Made by a program: the position numbers and the translations under genes | Shown: in pieces, positions 8,730 to 16,098 of the stretch | How positions within the stretch are numbered: position 1 is the first letter of the stretch | How the letters are laid out: each line of letters opens with the position of its first letter | The notes under the pieces: generated by a model | What the model saw: only the letters and a program-made list of their open reading frames with translations | Told to the model about the DNA's origin: nothing | Databases searched by the model: none | DNA from: Legionellaceae bacterium | GTDB lineage: Bacteria > Pseudomonadota > Gammaproteobacteria > Legionellales > Legionellaceae | Direction: 5' to 3' | Assembly: GCA_023266075.1 (NCBI GenBank) | Contig: JAHFRX010000002.1 | Span: 1-29,867 of the forward strand | Length of the DNA: 29,867 bases

Positions 8730-9008
8730 ATGAATAAGAGTGAATTGATTGAAGCTATTGCTCAGGGTTCAGGTGTAACGAAAGCCGACGCAAACAGAGT
8801 TCTTGATGCGTTTATGAGCACAGTGACAGATGTGTTAAAAGATGGTGAGCAATTAATATTGACTGGCTTCTGTTCTTTGTCTGTTGGACATCGTAAAGAG
8901 CGAAAAGGTCGTGATCCAAGAACTGGAAAAGAGATCAAGATTAAAGCCTCTCGAGTTGTTAAATTTAAAACTGGCAAGCTGTTGAAAGAAGCGGTACAAG
9001 ATAAGTAA
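8730..9008 (+). CDS. hupB: DNA-binding protein HU (beta-type)
   Basis: HU is a small basic dimeric nucleoid protein that bends DNA. The 92-residue protein starts MNKSELIEAIAQGSGVTKAD, has the usual helical N-terminal half and the beta-arm region (RKERKGRDPRTGKEIKIKAS) that wraps the minor groove, and ends with the conserved FKTGKLLKEAV helix. A strong AAGGGG Shine-Dalgarno precedes the ATG. The position after lon is the classic one for hupB. tRNA-Val begins only 16 bases after the stop, so HU mRNA and the two tRNAs are probably one primary transcript. Confidence 0.97.
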   Translation: MNKSELIEAIAQGSGVTKADANRVLDAFMSTVTDVLKDGEQLILTGFCSLSVGHRKERKGRDPRTGKEIKIKASRVVKFKTGKLLKEAVQDK

Positions 9009-9024
9009 TAGCGTTAATATTTTT

Positions 9025-9100
9025 GGGTGCTTAGCTCAGCTGGGAGAGCATCGCCCTTACAAGGCGAGGGTCGCAGGTTCGATCCCTGCAGCACCCACCA
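9025..9100 (+). tRNA. tRNA-Val(TAC)
   Basis: Acceptor stem GGGTGCT (9025-9031) with AGCACCC (9090-9096), anticodon stem TCGCC/GGCGA around CTTACAA with anticodon TAC, T-arm GTTCGATCC, and encoded CCA at 9098-9100. Confidence 0.97.
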
Positions 9101-9105
9101 AAATC

Positions 9106-9182
9106 GGAGTGGTAGTTCAGTTGGTTAGAATATCGGCCTGTCACGCCGGAGGTCGCGGGTTCGAGCCCCGTCCACTCCGCCA
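9106..9182 (+). tRNA. tRNA-Asp(GTC)
   Basis: Acceptor stem GGAGTGG (9106-9112) with CCACTCC (9172-9178), discriminator G, anticodon loop CTGTCAC with GTC, T-arm GTTCGAGCC, and encoded CCA at 9180-9182. It follows tRNA-Val by 5 bases. Confidence 0.97.
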
Positions 9183-9187
9183 ACATT

Positions 9188-9213
9188 ACGCGCCCTATGG
9201 GCGCGTTATCTTT
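9188..9213 (+). terminator. Rho-independent-type terminator after tRNA-Asp
   Basis: Perfect 8-base GC-rich arms ACGCGCCC (9188-9195) and GGGCGCGT (9199-9206) around a TAT loop, followed by TATCTTT. The T-tract is short and interrupted, so termination may be partial. That matters because ppiD starts only 13 bases further on. Confidence 0.7.
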
Positions 9214-9226
9214 ATGGAATTGACCT

Positions 9227-10795
9227 ATGTTGCAAAAACTCAATGAATGTTTTCAAGGTGTTGTCGCGTGGGTCATTATTGGTCTGGTCACTGTTACGTT
9301 TACCTTGTTCGGCATTGAGTACTATGTTCAATCTCGCCAAACGGCGAGTAATGTTGTGCTAGAAGTCAATGGCTCACCGATTACAAAAGAAATGGTGAGT
9401 TTGAAGCTTGAGCGTGCACATCGCATTTTAGATGAAAAATCAGAATTTAATGAAAAAAGTTATCGGAAAAAAATCATTGATGAGCTGGTGAATAGCCAAA
9501 TTGGGTTACAGTCAGCGCGTCAAAGTGGTTTTTATGTGAGTGAGTCACAAGCCGCGCAAACCATCTTTAAGCTTCCGGAATTTAGTGAAAAAGGTCATTT
9601 TTCGCCAACTCGGTATCAACAAATTTTAAGTGCTACACTTTATACGCATGATGAATTTGAGCACGAACTTCAGCAGGACATGCTGATACAACAACAACGA
9701 TTTGCTTTTTTAGCAACGGATTTTACACTCCCGAATGAGTTTTTAGCGTATGTAAAAGAAACGTACCAATCTCGCCGTTATCGTTATGTGCAAATTCCTG
9801 CAGATTTATTTCTCAACGAACAACATGTTACGTCGAAAGAAAGAGAAGCTTATTATCAACAGCATCAGCAAGCGTTTACATCACCTGAGGCGGTGAGCTT
9901 AGCGTATATTCGTTTGTCTATGACGGATATTAAAGCAAAACTAACGTTAACGTCTGGTGAGCTTCAGCAATACTATCGTGAAAATCAAGCAAGCTTTATT
10001 GAAAACGGGAAAGCCAAAGCATTTTCTCAAGTGAAAAAAGAGATTCAAGCGCAATTGATCATGGAAAAAGCGCAATTAGAGTACGCACGTCTTTTAGAAA
10101 CGCTTTCTGATGTGAGTTATCAAACGCCTGATGAGTTAGAAACAACGGCGAAGACACTTGGTTTAAAAGTGCAAGAAACTGAAGTGTTCACAAGAGAGGG
10201 TGGGCACTCACTGTTGACCCAAAATCCTCAGATTGTGCATTTGGCATTTAGTGATGCGTTGTTAGTCTCAGGCGATAATAGTAACCCTTTTCAACTCGAT
10301 CCTGAAACAGTGGTTGTTTTTCGTGTTCTGGCGCATGAGCCCGTGAAACAATTACCGTTTGAGATGGTAACAGCACGCATCGAAAATATTTTAATCAACG
10401 AGAAATCTATACAAGCAGCAGCGCATGTGGGTGAGTTATTATTGCATGCAAACGAAGATGAGCGCTCTCACTTAATGGCGAAATATCGACTATCTTGGCG
10501 TAATAGACCGCTTACGACACGTGAAGCTTTAAATGAAATGTCGGCGATTCATCAGCTTGCTTTTTCTGTTGAGAAATCAGGTGAGTTTAAGGGTGCTTTT
10601 GTGCCGGTAATTGAAGATAAAAAAGCGTACGTACTGCTACAATTAGAAGAGATTGCAGACGGGACGCTCCAGAAACTTACACCTGAAAAACAAGCAACAT
10701 TGATGCAGCGATTAAGTTTGCAACAAGGACTTGTTGCTTATGATGCGTACGTAGCATCGCAAAAAAATGCAGCATCCATTGCAAGAATGTCTTAA
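9227..10795 (+). CDS. ppiD: PpiD-like periplasmic chaperone lacking the parvulin domain
   Basis: PpiD is an inner-membrane-anchored periplasmic chaperone near the SecYEG exit. One N-terminal membrane helix spans about residues 13-35 (VVAWVIIGLVTVTFTLFG). A SurA-N-like chaperone segment follows (VNGSPITKEMVSLKLERAH to residue ~195). In the E. coli protein (623 residues) a parvulin isomerase domain of about 100 residues follows a YY..-Q..F segment. Here QQYYRENQASF (ending near residue 257) runs within about ten residues into AFSQVKKEIQAQLIMEKA, which corresponds to the region after the parvulin domain. The total of 522 residues fits a clean loss of about 100. The C-terminal PpiD half is otherwise kept. 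The synteny (hupB-ppiD) supports the name. Isomerase activity is not expected. Confidence 0.88.
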   Translation: MLQKLNECFQGVVAWVIIGLVTVTFTLFGIEYYVQSRQTASNVVLEVNGSPITKEMVSLKLERAHRILDEKSEFNEKSYRKKIIDELVNSQIGLQSARQSGFYVSESQAAQTIFKLPEFSEKGHFSPTRYQQILSATLYTHDEFEHELQQDMLIQQQRFAFLATDFTLPNEFLAYVKETYQSRRYRYVQIPADLFLNEQHVTSKEREAYYQQHQQAFTSPEAVSLAYIRLSMTDIKAKLTLTSGELQQYYRENQASFIENGKAKAFSQVKKEIQAQLIMEKAQLEYARLLETLSDVSYQTPDELETTAKTLGLKVQETEVFTREGGHSLLTQNPQIVHLAFSDALLVSGDNSNPFQLDPETVVVFRVLAHEPVKQLPFEMVTARIENILINEKSIQAAAHVGELLLHANEDERSHLMAKYRLSWRNRPLTTREALNEMSAIHQLAFSVEKSGEFKGAFVPVIEDKKAYVLLQLEEIADGTLQKLTPEKQATLMQRLSLQQGLVAYDAYVASQKNAASIARMS

Positions 10796-10829
10796 TATAC
10801 GACATGTAGAATTTATTTAATACCATAAG

Positions 10830-10835
10830 TATGAT
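10830..10835 (+). promoter_or_regulatory. Candidate -10 element upstream of the OTU protease gene
   Basis: TATGAT stands in a very AT-rich 69-base gap about 30-40 bases before the start codon. No good -35 hexamer lies at the right distance, so the promoter would be weak or activator-dependent. Confidence 0.35.
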
Positions 10836-10864
10836 AGAATGTCTCCTAATCTATTTAAAAAGAG

Positions 10865-12964
10865 ATGATAATTATGCCGAGTTTAAATATGTCAGAAATT
10901 CTGGATGCGTGTCATGAAATCGCACAATCTGAGTCTCCAGAGCTTAGAAGTCAACATTTCAAAGCGCTTCTGTCATCTGAATTCGAGATTGCTGAAGCAT
11001 TGTTGTCACCGCTTGATTTATCAACGTTTATGGACTCTATTGCACATCCTGAGGGTTCTGCTTTTCATTTACGCACCACTCGCTCAGCGGGTGAGGAATT
11101 GGCGATTCGTGTACTACTTCAAATTGTACGTCAACGTGGTAGCTATGATATTTTGACAGAAGTAGATATTGCGGCGCTTGAGCATCGTTCACGAAATCAA
11201 TTAACGACAGATAGAGGGCGTAGAGTTTTAGGGGAATGTAGGAGTTTGAACTTAGCACTGCATGGTATTGCGGATATGCTTCGTGATCGCGGGATATTTC
11301 AACCCGTTGAGGAAAAATGGATAGAAATGCATTCCCGTCTTATCGAGATGTTGGATTTTTTTCGGTCAAATTCTGTCGTAGAAGATTTGTCGCAGCATAT
11401 TCAACGCTTAAATCATAGTATTGATGCATTTTTAGTCGTCGCGGATAGCGTAGACGTTCGGCGAGAAGATATTGAACATCATATTGATGCACTGAGACAA
11501 TCATTAGATGTAATATCAACAATTATTCGTGAGCGTCAATTGGCTTCTTCAAGGCCACGCTATGTTGATCTGGGAGCGAAACGAACAGCATCATTTCAAT
11601 CATTGAGAGGGATGTTTGAAAAAATACCGGCGTTATCTCAAGTAACTCGGCATCTTTGGGGGGGTAATGCTGATCATGATTTTTCTAGGCAAACAGAATT
11701 TCTTTATGTGTTATCACAATATGAGAATGCTCCGCCGAACCAAATCTATCATAATTTAGAGATACGTCCATGTGGAAACGTGACTGATGCCGCCAATATT
11801 ATCAACACCGAGCATACTACTGATATGATTCCACGTGTGATAGAGCTGATGTCAAAGCATGGACTTCGAGGGTTTCGACGTATTTATGGTGATGGGAATT
11901 GCTATTATCGTGCATTGTTTGTCGGTATTTTAGAGCAGTTAGTCTTGTGTGATGGACGTGAGCGTCAGGCGAGATTTTCTTATTTAGCGACACAATTTGA
12001 ACAATTAATCAAAGATGGCGTATTAGCACCCAAAACTGTCAAAGCGACACAAGAAGTCATTCAAATTTTAAATGATGCAGCAAACAATAGCGCATTATTA
12101 ACAATTGACGATCTGGAAAAATTTATTTTACGTTATGATTTAACATTAGTGAGAATCATGCGAAGTGCTTTGGCAAACGCCACGATCCTGAATGTGGATA
12201 AGCCACAATCTGGAGGTTTAACTATTTTACAAGTGCTCGAGGCCTCAGGGCAAACGTTGGAAGGGTATCTGAAGATAATCTCGACAATGGGTGCGTATGC
12301 AGAGGGACCCTCTGTTAATGCGTGTCTTTTAAATCAATTTTTAGGTGCGGATATTTATGGATGTGTGTTGACAAATGATGGTAATACAACGATTTCCAAT
12401 CCGACACTTGCGTTGCATGATGTTAACGGATTTAGACCCATATCTGTGTATTTAAGTCTCCGCTCAGCGCATTATGATTTACTCGAGACAACTCGAACGT
12501 ATGAAGCTTTGAAAGCATCTGAGCGTCGTCAGCGCGCTCCTCGTCCGGCGACAGCAGCAGCGCCTGTGATGAGGGCGTCACTGCCAGTGGTTGATGATGC
12601 TTTTGATGTCGATGCGTTTAAGCCGCAACCTGCTATAAAACAGACGGTAAGAGCGCGACGTCTTAAATTACCTCTGCCCAGTGCACCTGCTCAGCCAACG
12701 CTTGCTATAGCACCCGATCAAAGGCCGAATCATGCTTTTATTCTTTCAGTGTTCACAGCACGTTCTGTTTCACGGATTGCTGCAGTGTTATTGTTATTCA
12801 GCGGGCTTGCTTTACTCGGTGCCGTCAGTTTTGGTGCGATACCTTTGGCTATGGGTGTTTCTGTCGGCGCTGTTTGTCTTGCCGCGTCATTGGGGGTATT
12901 TGCATTTCGAGCTCGAGCACTCAAAGCTGAAGAACAACATCAGACCACGCCCCAAATCGCATGA
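10865..12964 (+). CDS. Otubain-like OTU cysteine protease with C-terminal membrane anchor (candidate effector deubiquitinase)
   Basis: The central part carries the OTU signature YGDGNCYYRALF with Asp343 and Cys346 and, 190 residues later, the catalytic His536 in SAHYDLL. This matches the otubain layout (DGNCFYRA ... GHYDIL), including an alpha-helical insert between Cys and His, so I predict cleavage of ubiquitin or ubiquitin-like chains. Residues 1-340 are helical and unrecognised. After the OTU domain come an Ala/Pro/Arg-rich linker (~550-630) and two hydrophobic helices (about 637-654 and 656-681) with a short charged tail. Bacteria have no ubiquitin, so the target is presumably in a eukaryotic host; Legionella LotB/Ceg23 is a known OTU effector with a membrane segment. 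A more likely start is the ATG at 10874 (696 residues), 9 bases after AAGAG. Secretion is inferred only. Confidence 0.85.
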   Translation: MIIMPSLNMSEILDACHEIAQSESPELRSQHFKALLSSEFEIAEALLSPLDLSTFMDSIAHPEGSAFHLRTTRSAGEELAIRVLLQIVRQRGSYDILTEVDIAALEHRSRNQLTTDRGRRVLGECRSLNLALHGIADMLRDRGIFQPVEEKWIEMHSRLIEMLDFFRSNSVVEDLSQHIQRLNHSIDAFLVVADSVDVRREDIEHHIDALRQSLDVISTIIRERQLASSRPRYVDLGAKRTASFQSLRGMFEKIPALSQVTRHLWGGNADHDFSRQTEFLYVLSQYENAPPNQIYHNLEIRPCGNVTDAANIINTEHTTDMIPRVIELMSKHGLRGFRRIYGDGNCYYRALFVGILEQLVLCDGRERQARFSYLATQFEQLIKDGVLAPKTVKATQEVIQILNDAANNSALLTIDDLEKFILRYDLTLVRIMRSALANATILNVDKPQSGGLTILQVLEASGQTLEGYLKIISTMGAYAEGPSVNACLLNQFLGADIYGCVLTNDGNTTISNPTLALHDVNGFRPISVYLSLRSAHYDLLETTRTYEALKASERRQRAPRPATAAAPVMRASLPVVDDAFDVDAFKPQPAIKQTVRARRLKLPLPSAPAQPTLAIAPDQRPNHAFILSVFTARSVSRIAAVLLLFSGLALLGAVSFGAIPLAMGVSVGAVCLAASLGVFAFRARALKAEEQHQTTPQIA

Positions 12965-12988
12965 TAGAAGCGATTTGAGCGTGGGCGT
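12947..12988. terminator. Long hairpin between convergent OTU and fabI genes
   Basis: Arms ACGCCC+CAAATCGC (12947-12960) and GCGATTTG (12970-12977) + GGGCGT (12983-12988), with a 5-base bulge AGCGT on the right side and a 9-base loop that contains the OTU stop codon. It sits between two converging genes, so it could act on both transcripts. There is no T-tract on either strand, so it may protect 3' ends more than terminate. Confidence 0.5.
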
Positions 12989-12994
12989 GCTGAG

Positions 12995-13792
12995 TTAAGT
13001 CGATGAGCCATCGAGATCGCACATGGAAACGGCGTGATAGCCGGCATCTACGTGAACGATTTCTCCAGTAATACCTGAGGCAAGATCGGAGCAAAGGAAT
13101 GCAGCAGCGTTACCCACTTCATCTTTGGTGATGTTGCGGTGTAGTGGTGTGACCGCGGCGTAAGCGTTTTGTATTTTCCTGAAATCTTTGATGCCTGCTG
13201 CGGCGAGTGTTTTGATAGGACCTGCAGAAATAGCATTCACACGTAACTGTCGTGGCCCAATACTCGCTGCTAAATATCGAACAGTTGCTTCAAGGCTTGC
13301 TTTTGCGATGCCCATTGTATTGTAATTAGGAACCGCTTTTTCGGCACCATAATAACTTAAAGTGAGCACAGAGCCTTGCGTGCCCTCCATCATAGGAAGG
13401 GCTGCTTTTGTTAAAGCGACGAGGCTATATGCACTAATATCATGCGCAATTTTGAATCCATCACGTGTTGCGTTGGTTACAAAATCACCACCAATTTGAT
13501 CGGCTGGCGCGTAAGCGACAGAATGAACTAAGATATCTAATGTCTCCCAATGTTTTCTCAAGTCCTCAAAAACACGTGCAATTTCTGCATCATACGCAAC
13601 GTCACAGGGGAGGGCGATGCTTGACTCAAATTCATTTGCCATTTCAATAACGCGTTCTTGTAATCGCTCATTTTGATACGTAAATGCAAGAGAGGCTCCT
13701 TGTGCTTTAAAAGCGTTTGCAATGCCATAAGCAATAGAGCGATTGCTTGCCAAACCTACAATGAGTGCTTTTTTTCCTGCTAAAAATCCCAT
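12995..13792 (-). CDS. fabI: Enoyl-[acyl-carrier-protein] reductase (NADH), FabI
   Basis: FabI performs the last reductive step of each fatty-acid elongation cycle and is the target of triclosan. The 265-residue short-chain dehydrogenase fold starts with the nucleotide-binding GLASNRSIAYGIA motif. It carries the FabI catalytic Tyr157 and Lys164 (YNTMGIAK; spacing Y-x6-K) plus Tyr147. The residue matching E. coli Gly93 is Ala93 (HSVAYAP). AGGAG lies 6-10 bases before the ATG, and this same AGGAG overlaps the udk stop codon (TAG). The gene is therefore second in a udk-fabI operon and probably translationally coupled. It converges with the OTU gene. Confidence 0.97.
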   Translation of the reverse strand: MGFLAGKKALIVGLASNRSIAYGIANAFKAQGASLAFTYQNERLQERVIEMANEFESSIALPCDVAYDAEIARVFEDLRKHWETLDILVHSVAYAPADQIGGDFVTNATRDGFKIAHDISAYSLVALTKAALPMMEGTQGSVLTLSYYGAEKAVPNYNTMGIAKASLEATVRYLAASIGPRQLRVNAISAGPIKTLAAAGIKDFRKIQNAYAAVTPLHRNITKDEVGNAAAFLCSDLASGITGEIVHVDAGYHAVSMCDLDGSST

Positions 13793-13801
13793 AAATATCT
13801 C

Positions 13802-14437
13802 CTAGTTAGCGTTTGCGTTTGTGAGCAACTCACGCATCTTTGCTTGAATCATATCAATTGCGATGCGGTTTTCCCCGCCTCTTGGAACAATAATGTCCGC
13901 GTAACGACTAGAAGGTTCGATAAATTGTAGATACATTGGGCGAACCGTGGTTTCATATTGGTGTAACACTGATTCGAAAGAGCGATGGCGCTCAACAACA
14001 TCGCGTTTCAAACGCCGAACAAGGCAAATATCTAACGGTGCTGACATAAAGATACGGATATCCATGAGTTCGCGAAGTGCTTTATCAGTAAAAAGAAGGA
14101 TGCCTTCGAGTACAATAATGGTGTGCTCTCCAACAGGGCGTGTTTCGGGTAACCGGATATGCTTTACATGAGAATAAATAGGGATATTAACAGGCTCATG
14201 GCGTTGTAAACGCCTTAAATGCTCCACTAAAAAGGGATGATCAAAAGCATCCGGATGATCGTAGTTAATCTTTTCACGATCTTCGAAAGGAAGATGACTG
14301 TTGTCTTTGTAGTAAGAGTCTTCACTGATGACAACGACTTGATCAGAGCCTAGCTCATTCACAATCGTGTTAGAAAGCAAGCTCTTACCGGAGGCAGAAG
14401 GGCCTGATATGCCAATAATGATCGCTTTTTTATTCAT
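13802..14437 (-). CDS. udk: Uridine/cytidine kinase
   Basis: Udk phosphorylates uridine and cytidine to UMP/CMP in pyrimidine salvage, using ATP or GTP. The 211-residue P-loop protein has Walker A GPSASGKS at 12-19. The family segment ISEDSYYKD and the NYDHPDAFD substrate-binding motif follow, with RLKRDVVERHR as the lid. The C-terminus ends in a short Asn/Ala repeat. Nine bases separate it from fabI. A promoter with 17-base spacing lies just upstream. The Shine-Dalgarno is weak (AGAAG region). Confidence 0.96.
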   Translation of the reverse strand: MNKKAIIIGISGPSASGKSLLSNTIVNELGSDQVVVISEDSYYKDNSHLPFEDREKINYDHPDAFDHPFLVEHLRRLQRHEPVNIPIYSHVKHIRLPETRPVGEHTIIVLEGILLFTDKALRELMDIRIFMSAPLDICLVRRLKRDVVERHRSFESVLHQYETTVRPMYLQFIEPSSRYADIIVPRGGENRIAIDMIQAKMRELLTNANAN

Positions 14438-14464
14438 AAGAGCTACTTCTAAAAATTTGCTCAG

Positions 14465-14493
14465 ATAGTAAGGGGTTATCTTGAAAAATTCAA
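14465..14493 (-). promoter_or_regulatory. Sigma70-type promoter of udk-fabI
   Basis: Read on the minus strand, TTGAAT (complement of 14488-14493) and TACTAT (complement of 14465-14470) are separated by 17 bases. Transcription would start about 20 bases before the udk ATG. Confidence 0.65.
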
Positions 14494-14512
14494 TAGATGT
14501 TTAAAAACCAAT

Positions 14513-14570
14513 AAAAACTTTAGGGGCGTTGCCTAGGGCGTGGGGGGGCAATTGGTCCTCACACCCCTAA
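14513..14570 (-). terminator. Rho-independent terminator of the smr gene
   Basis: On the minus strand the arm TTAGGGGTG (complement of 14562-14570) pairs with CGCCCCTAA (complement of 14520-14528), one wobble, enclosing a 33-base G/C-rich loop. The second arm is followed by AAG and then TTTTT (complement of 14513-14517). It begins 6 bases after the smr stop codon and separates smr from udk-fabI. Confidence 0.65.
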
Positions 14571-14576
14571 GATATT

Positions 14577-15143
14577 TTAAGCACGGTGAAAGTCCGCTGA
14601 GTGTCTTTTGAGTAAAAGGTAGAGTGCTCCACTACCGCCGTCTTTGGGTTGTGCACTGTGAAATGCTAGCACTTGTGGAAATTGTTTTAGCCAGTGTGCG
14701 ACGTGACTTTTTAAAATCGCAATATCGCCTTGTTGTCCGCCTTTGCCATGAATAATCAAAAGATGTCTCAGGCCTCTATTAAAGGATGTGAGAATAAAAT
14801 GAGATAGCGCGTCGCTGGCGGTATCGATATTCAGACCGTGTAAATCAAGACGTGCTTCGAGTGTGAAGGCGCCTTTTGTGAGTGTTTTAAAACGTTTTGC
14901 GATGAGTCCGGGTTGATGGTAACTCAATATACTTTCAGCGTGTATTTCAAGCGTATGAGGATTTGAAAGCGGTTGCGTGAGGGTTGAATGTGTTTGGTCT
15001 ACGCTGATGTGTCGCTTTTGTCGTGACACCAGCGGTTTTTCTGTAAAATGTGGTGTTTTTGTGTTGTTTTTCAAAGGCCTGACACCGTGCATATGCTTTT
15101 GAAACAGTGATTTTTCATCCTCATCATCTGAATAGTGTGTCAT
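14577..15143 (-). CDS. Smr-domain protein (DNA/RNA endonuclease family, SmrA/YdaL-like)
   Basis: The C-terminal Smr domain shows both family motifs: LDLHG at residues 99-103 and HGKGG at 132-136 (numbering from the start chosen here). It then continues to the typical end GGSGALYLLLKR. Stand-alone Smr proteins with an N-terminal extension nick or cleave nucleic acids; in E. coli SmrB cleaves mRNA at collided ribosomes and SmrA/YdaL is a DNA endonuclease. I cannot decide between these roles. The start used is the ATG at 15143 (188 residues, MTHYSDDEDE), which has AAGG five bases upstream and gives the acidic N-terminus common in the family. An earlier in-frame ATG at 15197 would overlap prmB. 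The gene is head-to-head with prmB, 29 bases between starts. Confidence 0.9.
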   Translation of the reverse strand: MTHYSDDEDEKSLFQKHMHGVRPLKNNTKTPHFTEKPLVSRQKRHISVDQTHSTLTQPLSNPHTLEIHAESILSYHQPGLIAKRFKTLTKGAFTLEARLDLHGLNIDTASDALSHFILTSFNRGLRHLLIIHGKGGQQGDIAILKSHVAHWLKQFPQVLAFHSAQPKDGGSGALYLLLKRHSADFHRA

Positions 15144-15172
15144 AATAGCCTTGTGATGTTTTTGGGGATTGT

Positions 15173-16087
15173 ATGCTGAATGTTTATTTAGAATCAACGC
15201 GACACTTTAAAACGATTTTGGATTTTTATCGATTTGGTGTCTCGCGTGCAAATGAAGCCGATCTTTATTTTGGGCATGGTACTGACAATGCCGAAGATGA
15301 TATTTGGTCCTTGATATTAGGTAGTTTATCACTTCCTTTTACGACCGATACGCATTTTTATCTTGCAGGATTGACGCAAGATGAAAAGCAGTGGTTGGCG
15401 TCACAGTTGGCAAAACGCATTTTGCATCGTACCCCTGTACCTTATTTGGTTCATCAAGCTCAGTTTTGTGAATTATCCTTCTATGTTGATGAGCGTGTTC
15501 TGATTCCTCGCTCACCGATGGCTGAATTGATTCGTCAGCAATTTTCGCCGTGGGTGAATACGGATAATGTGACTACCATTTTAGATGTATGCACGGGTAG
15601 TGGCTGTATTGCCATTGCGTGTTGTATGGCCTTCCCTCAGGCGATTGTTGATGCGGTGGATATTTCACAAGAGGCATTGGATGTCGCGGTCATTAATCGA
15701 GAAAAACATCACGTAGAAGAACAGTTAACGCTGATTCAATCAGATTGTTTTGATAATGTACCAAAAGCAAGCTACGATATTATTATTAGTAACCCGCCTT
15801 ATGTGGGGCATGATGAAATGCAGTTACTGCCGAAAGAATATCTTCATGAGCCGGTACTTGCTTTGGAGGCAACAGGCAATGGTTTGGCAATTATTGAAAA
15901 AATTCTTTATTCAGCAGGTCAGTATTTAGATGACGATGGTATTTTAGTGGTAGAAGTAGGTAATAGTGAAGATGCGTTAGTCAGCACGTATCCGATGGTA
16001 CCTTTTGTATGGCTCGAGTTTGAGCAGGGTGGGCAAGGCGTGTTTTTGCTTACAGCAAATGATCTTAAAACATATTTTCAGCAGTAG
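15173..16087 (+). CDS. prmB: 50S ribosomal protein uL3 glutamine methyltransferase
   Basis: PrmB methylates the glutamine of ribosomal protein uL3 during 50S assembly. The 304-residue protein has the helical N-terminal substrate domain, the VLIPRSPMAELI segment characteristic of PrmB, an S-adenosylmethionine motif I (LDVCTGSGCIAIA) and the glutamine-binding NPPY at 207-210. GGGGA precedes the ATG. The RSP.AELI signature favours PrmB over its paralogue PrmC. It is the first gene of a tight unit with asd, the 130-residue orphan and the AnkH-like gene; its TAG stop is part of the asd Shine-Dalgarno. Confidence 0.95.
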   Translation: MLNVYLESTRHFKTILDFYRFGVSRANEADLYFGHGTDNAEDDIWSLILGSLSLPFTTDTHFYLAGLTQDEKQWLASQLAKRILHRTPVPYLVHQAQFCELSFYVDERVLIPRSPMAELIRQQFSPWVNTDNVTTILDVCTGSGCIAIACCMAFPQAIVDAVDISQEALDVAVINREKHHVEEQLTLIQSDCFDNVPKASYDIIISNPPYVGHDEMQLLPKEYLHEPVLALEATGNGLAIIEKILYSAGQYLDDDGILVVEVGNSEDALVSTYPMVPFVWLEFEQGGQGVFLLTANDLKTYFQQ

Positions 16088-16098
16088 GAGAGCGCGTG

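Noticed and set aside
9031..9243. Minus-strand 70-codon frame over tRNA-Val and tRNA-Asp
   Set aside because: Again antisense tRNA (EWTGLEPATSGV, RTCDPRLVRAM); no ribosome-binding site and no independent support.
9980..10040. Frameshift or sequencing error as cause of the short ppiD
   Set aside because: The frame is continuous through the junction and both flanking segments stay in register, so a real in-frame deletion is simpler.
12732..12998. Plus-strand 88-codon frame overlapping the OTU gene's 3' end
   Set aside because: A shifted-frame shadow of the membrane-tail codons; hydrophobic only because the real frame is.
14438..14576. Possible small RNA or riboswitch between udk and smr
   Set aside because: The stretch is fully explained by the smr terminator and the udk promoter; I see no further conserved fold.
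15144..15197. Longer N-terminus for the Smr protein from the ATG at 15197
   Set aside because: It would overlap the prmB start, lacks a good Shine-Dalgarno, and adds residues unlike the family's acidic N-terminus; the ATG at 15143 has AAGG at the right distance.
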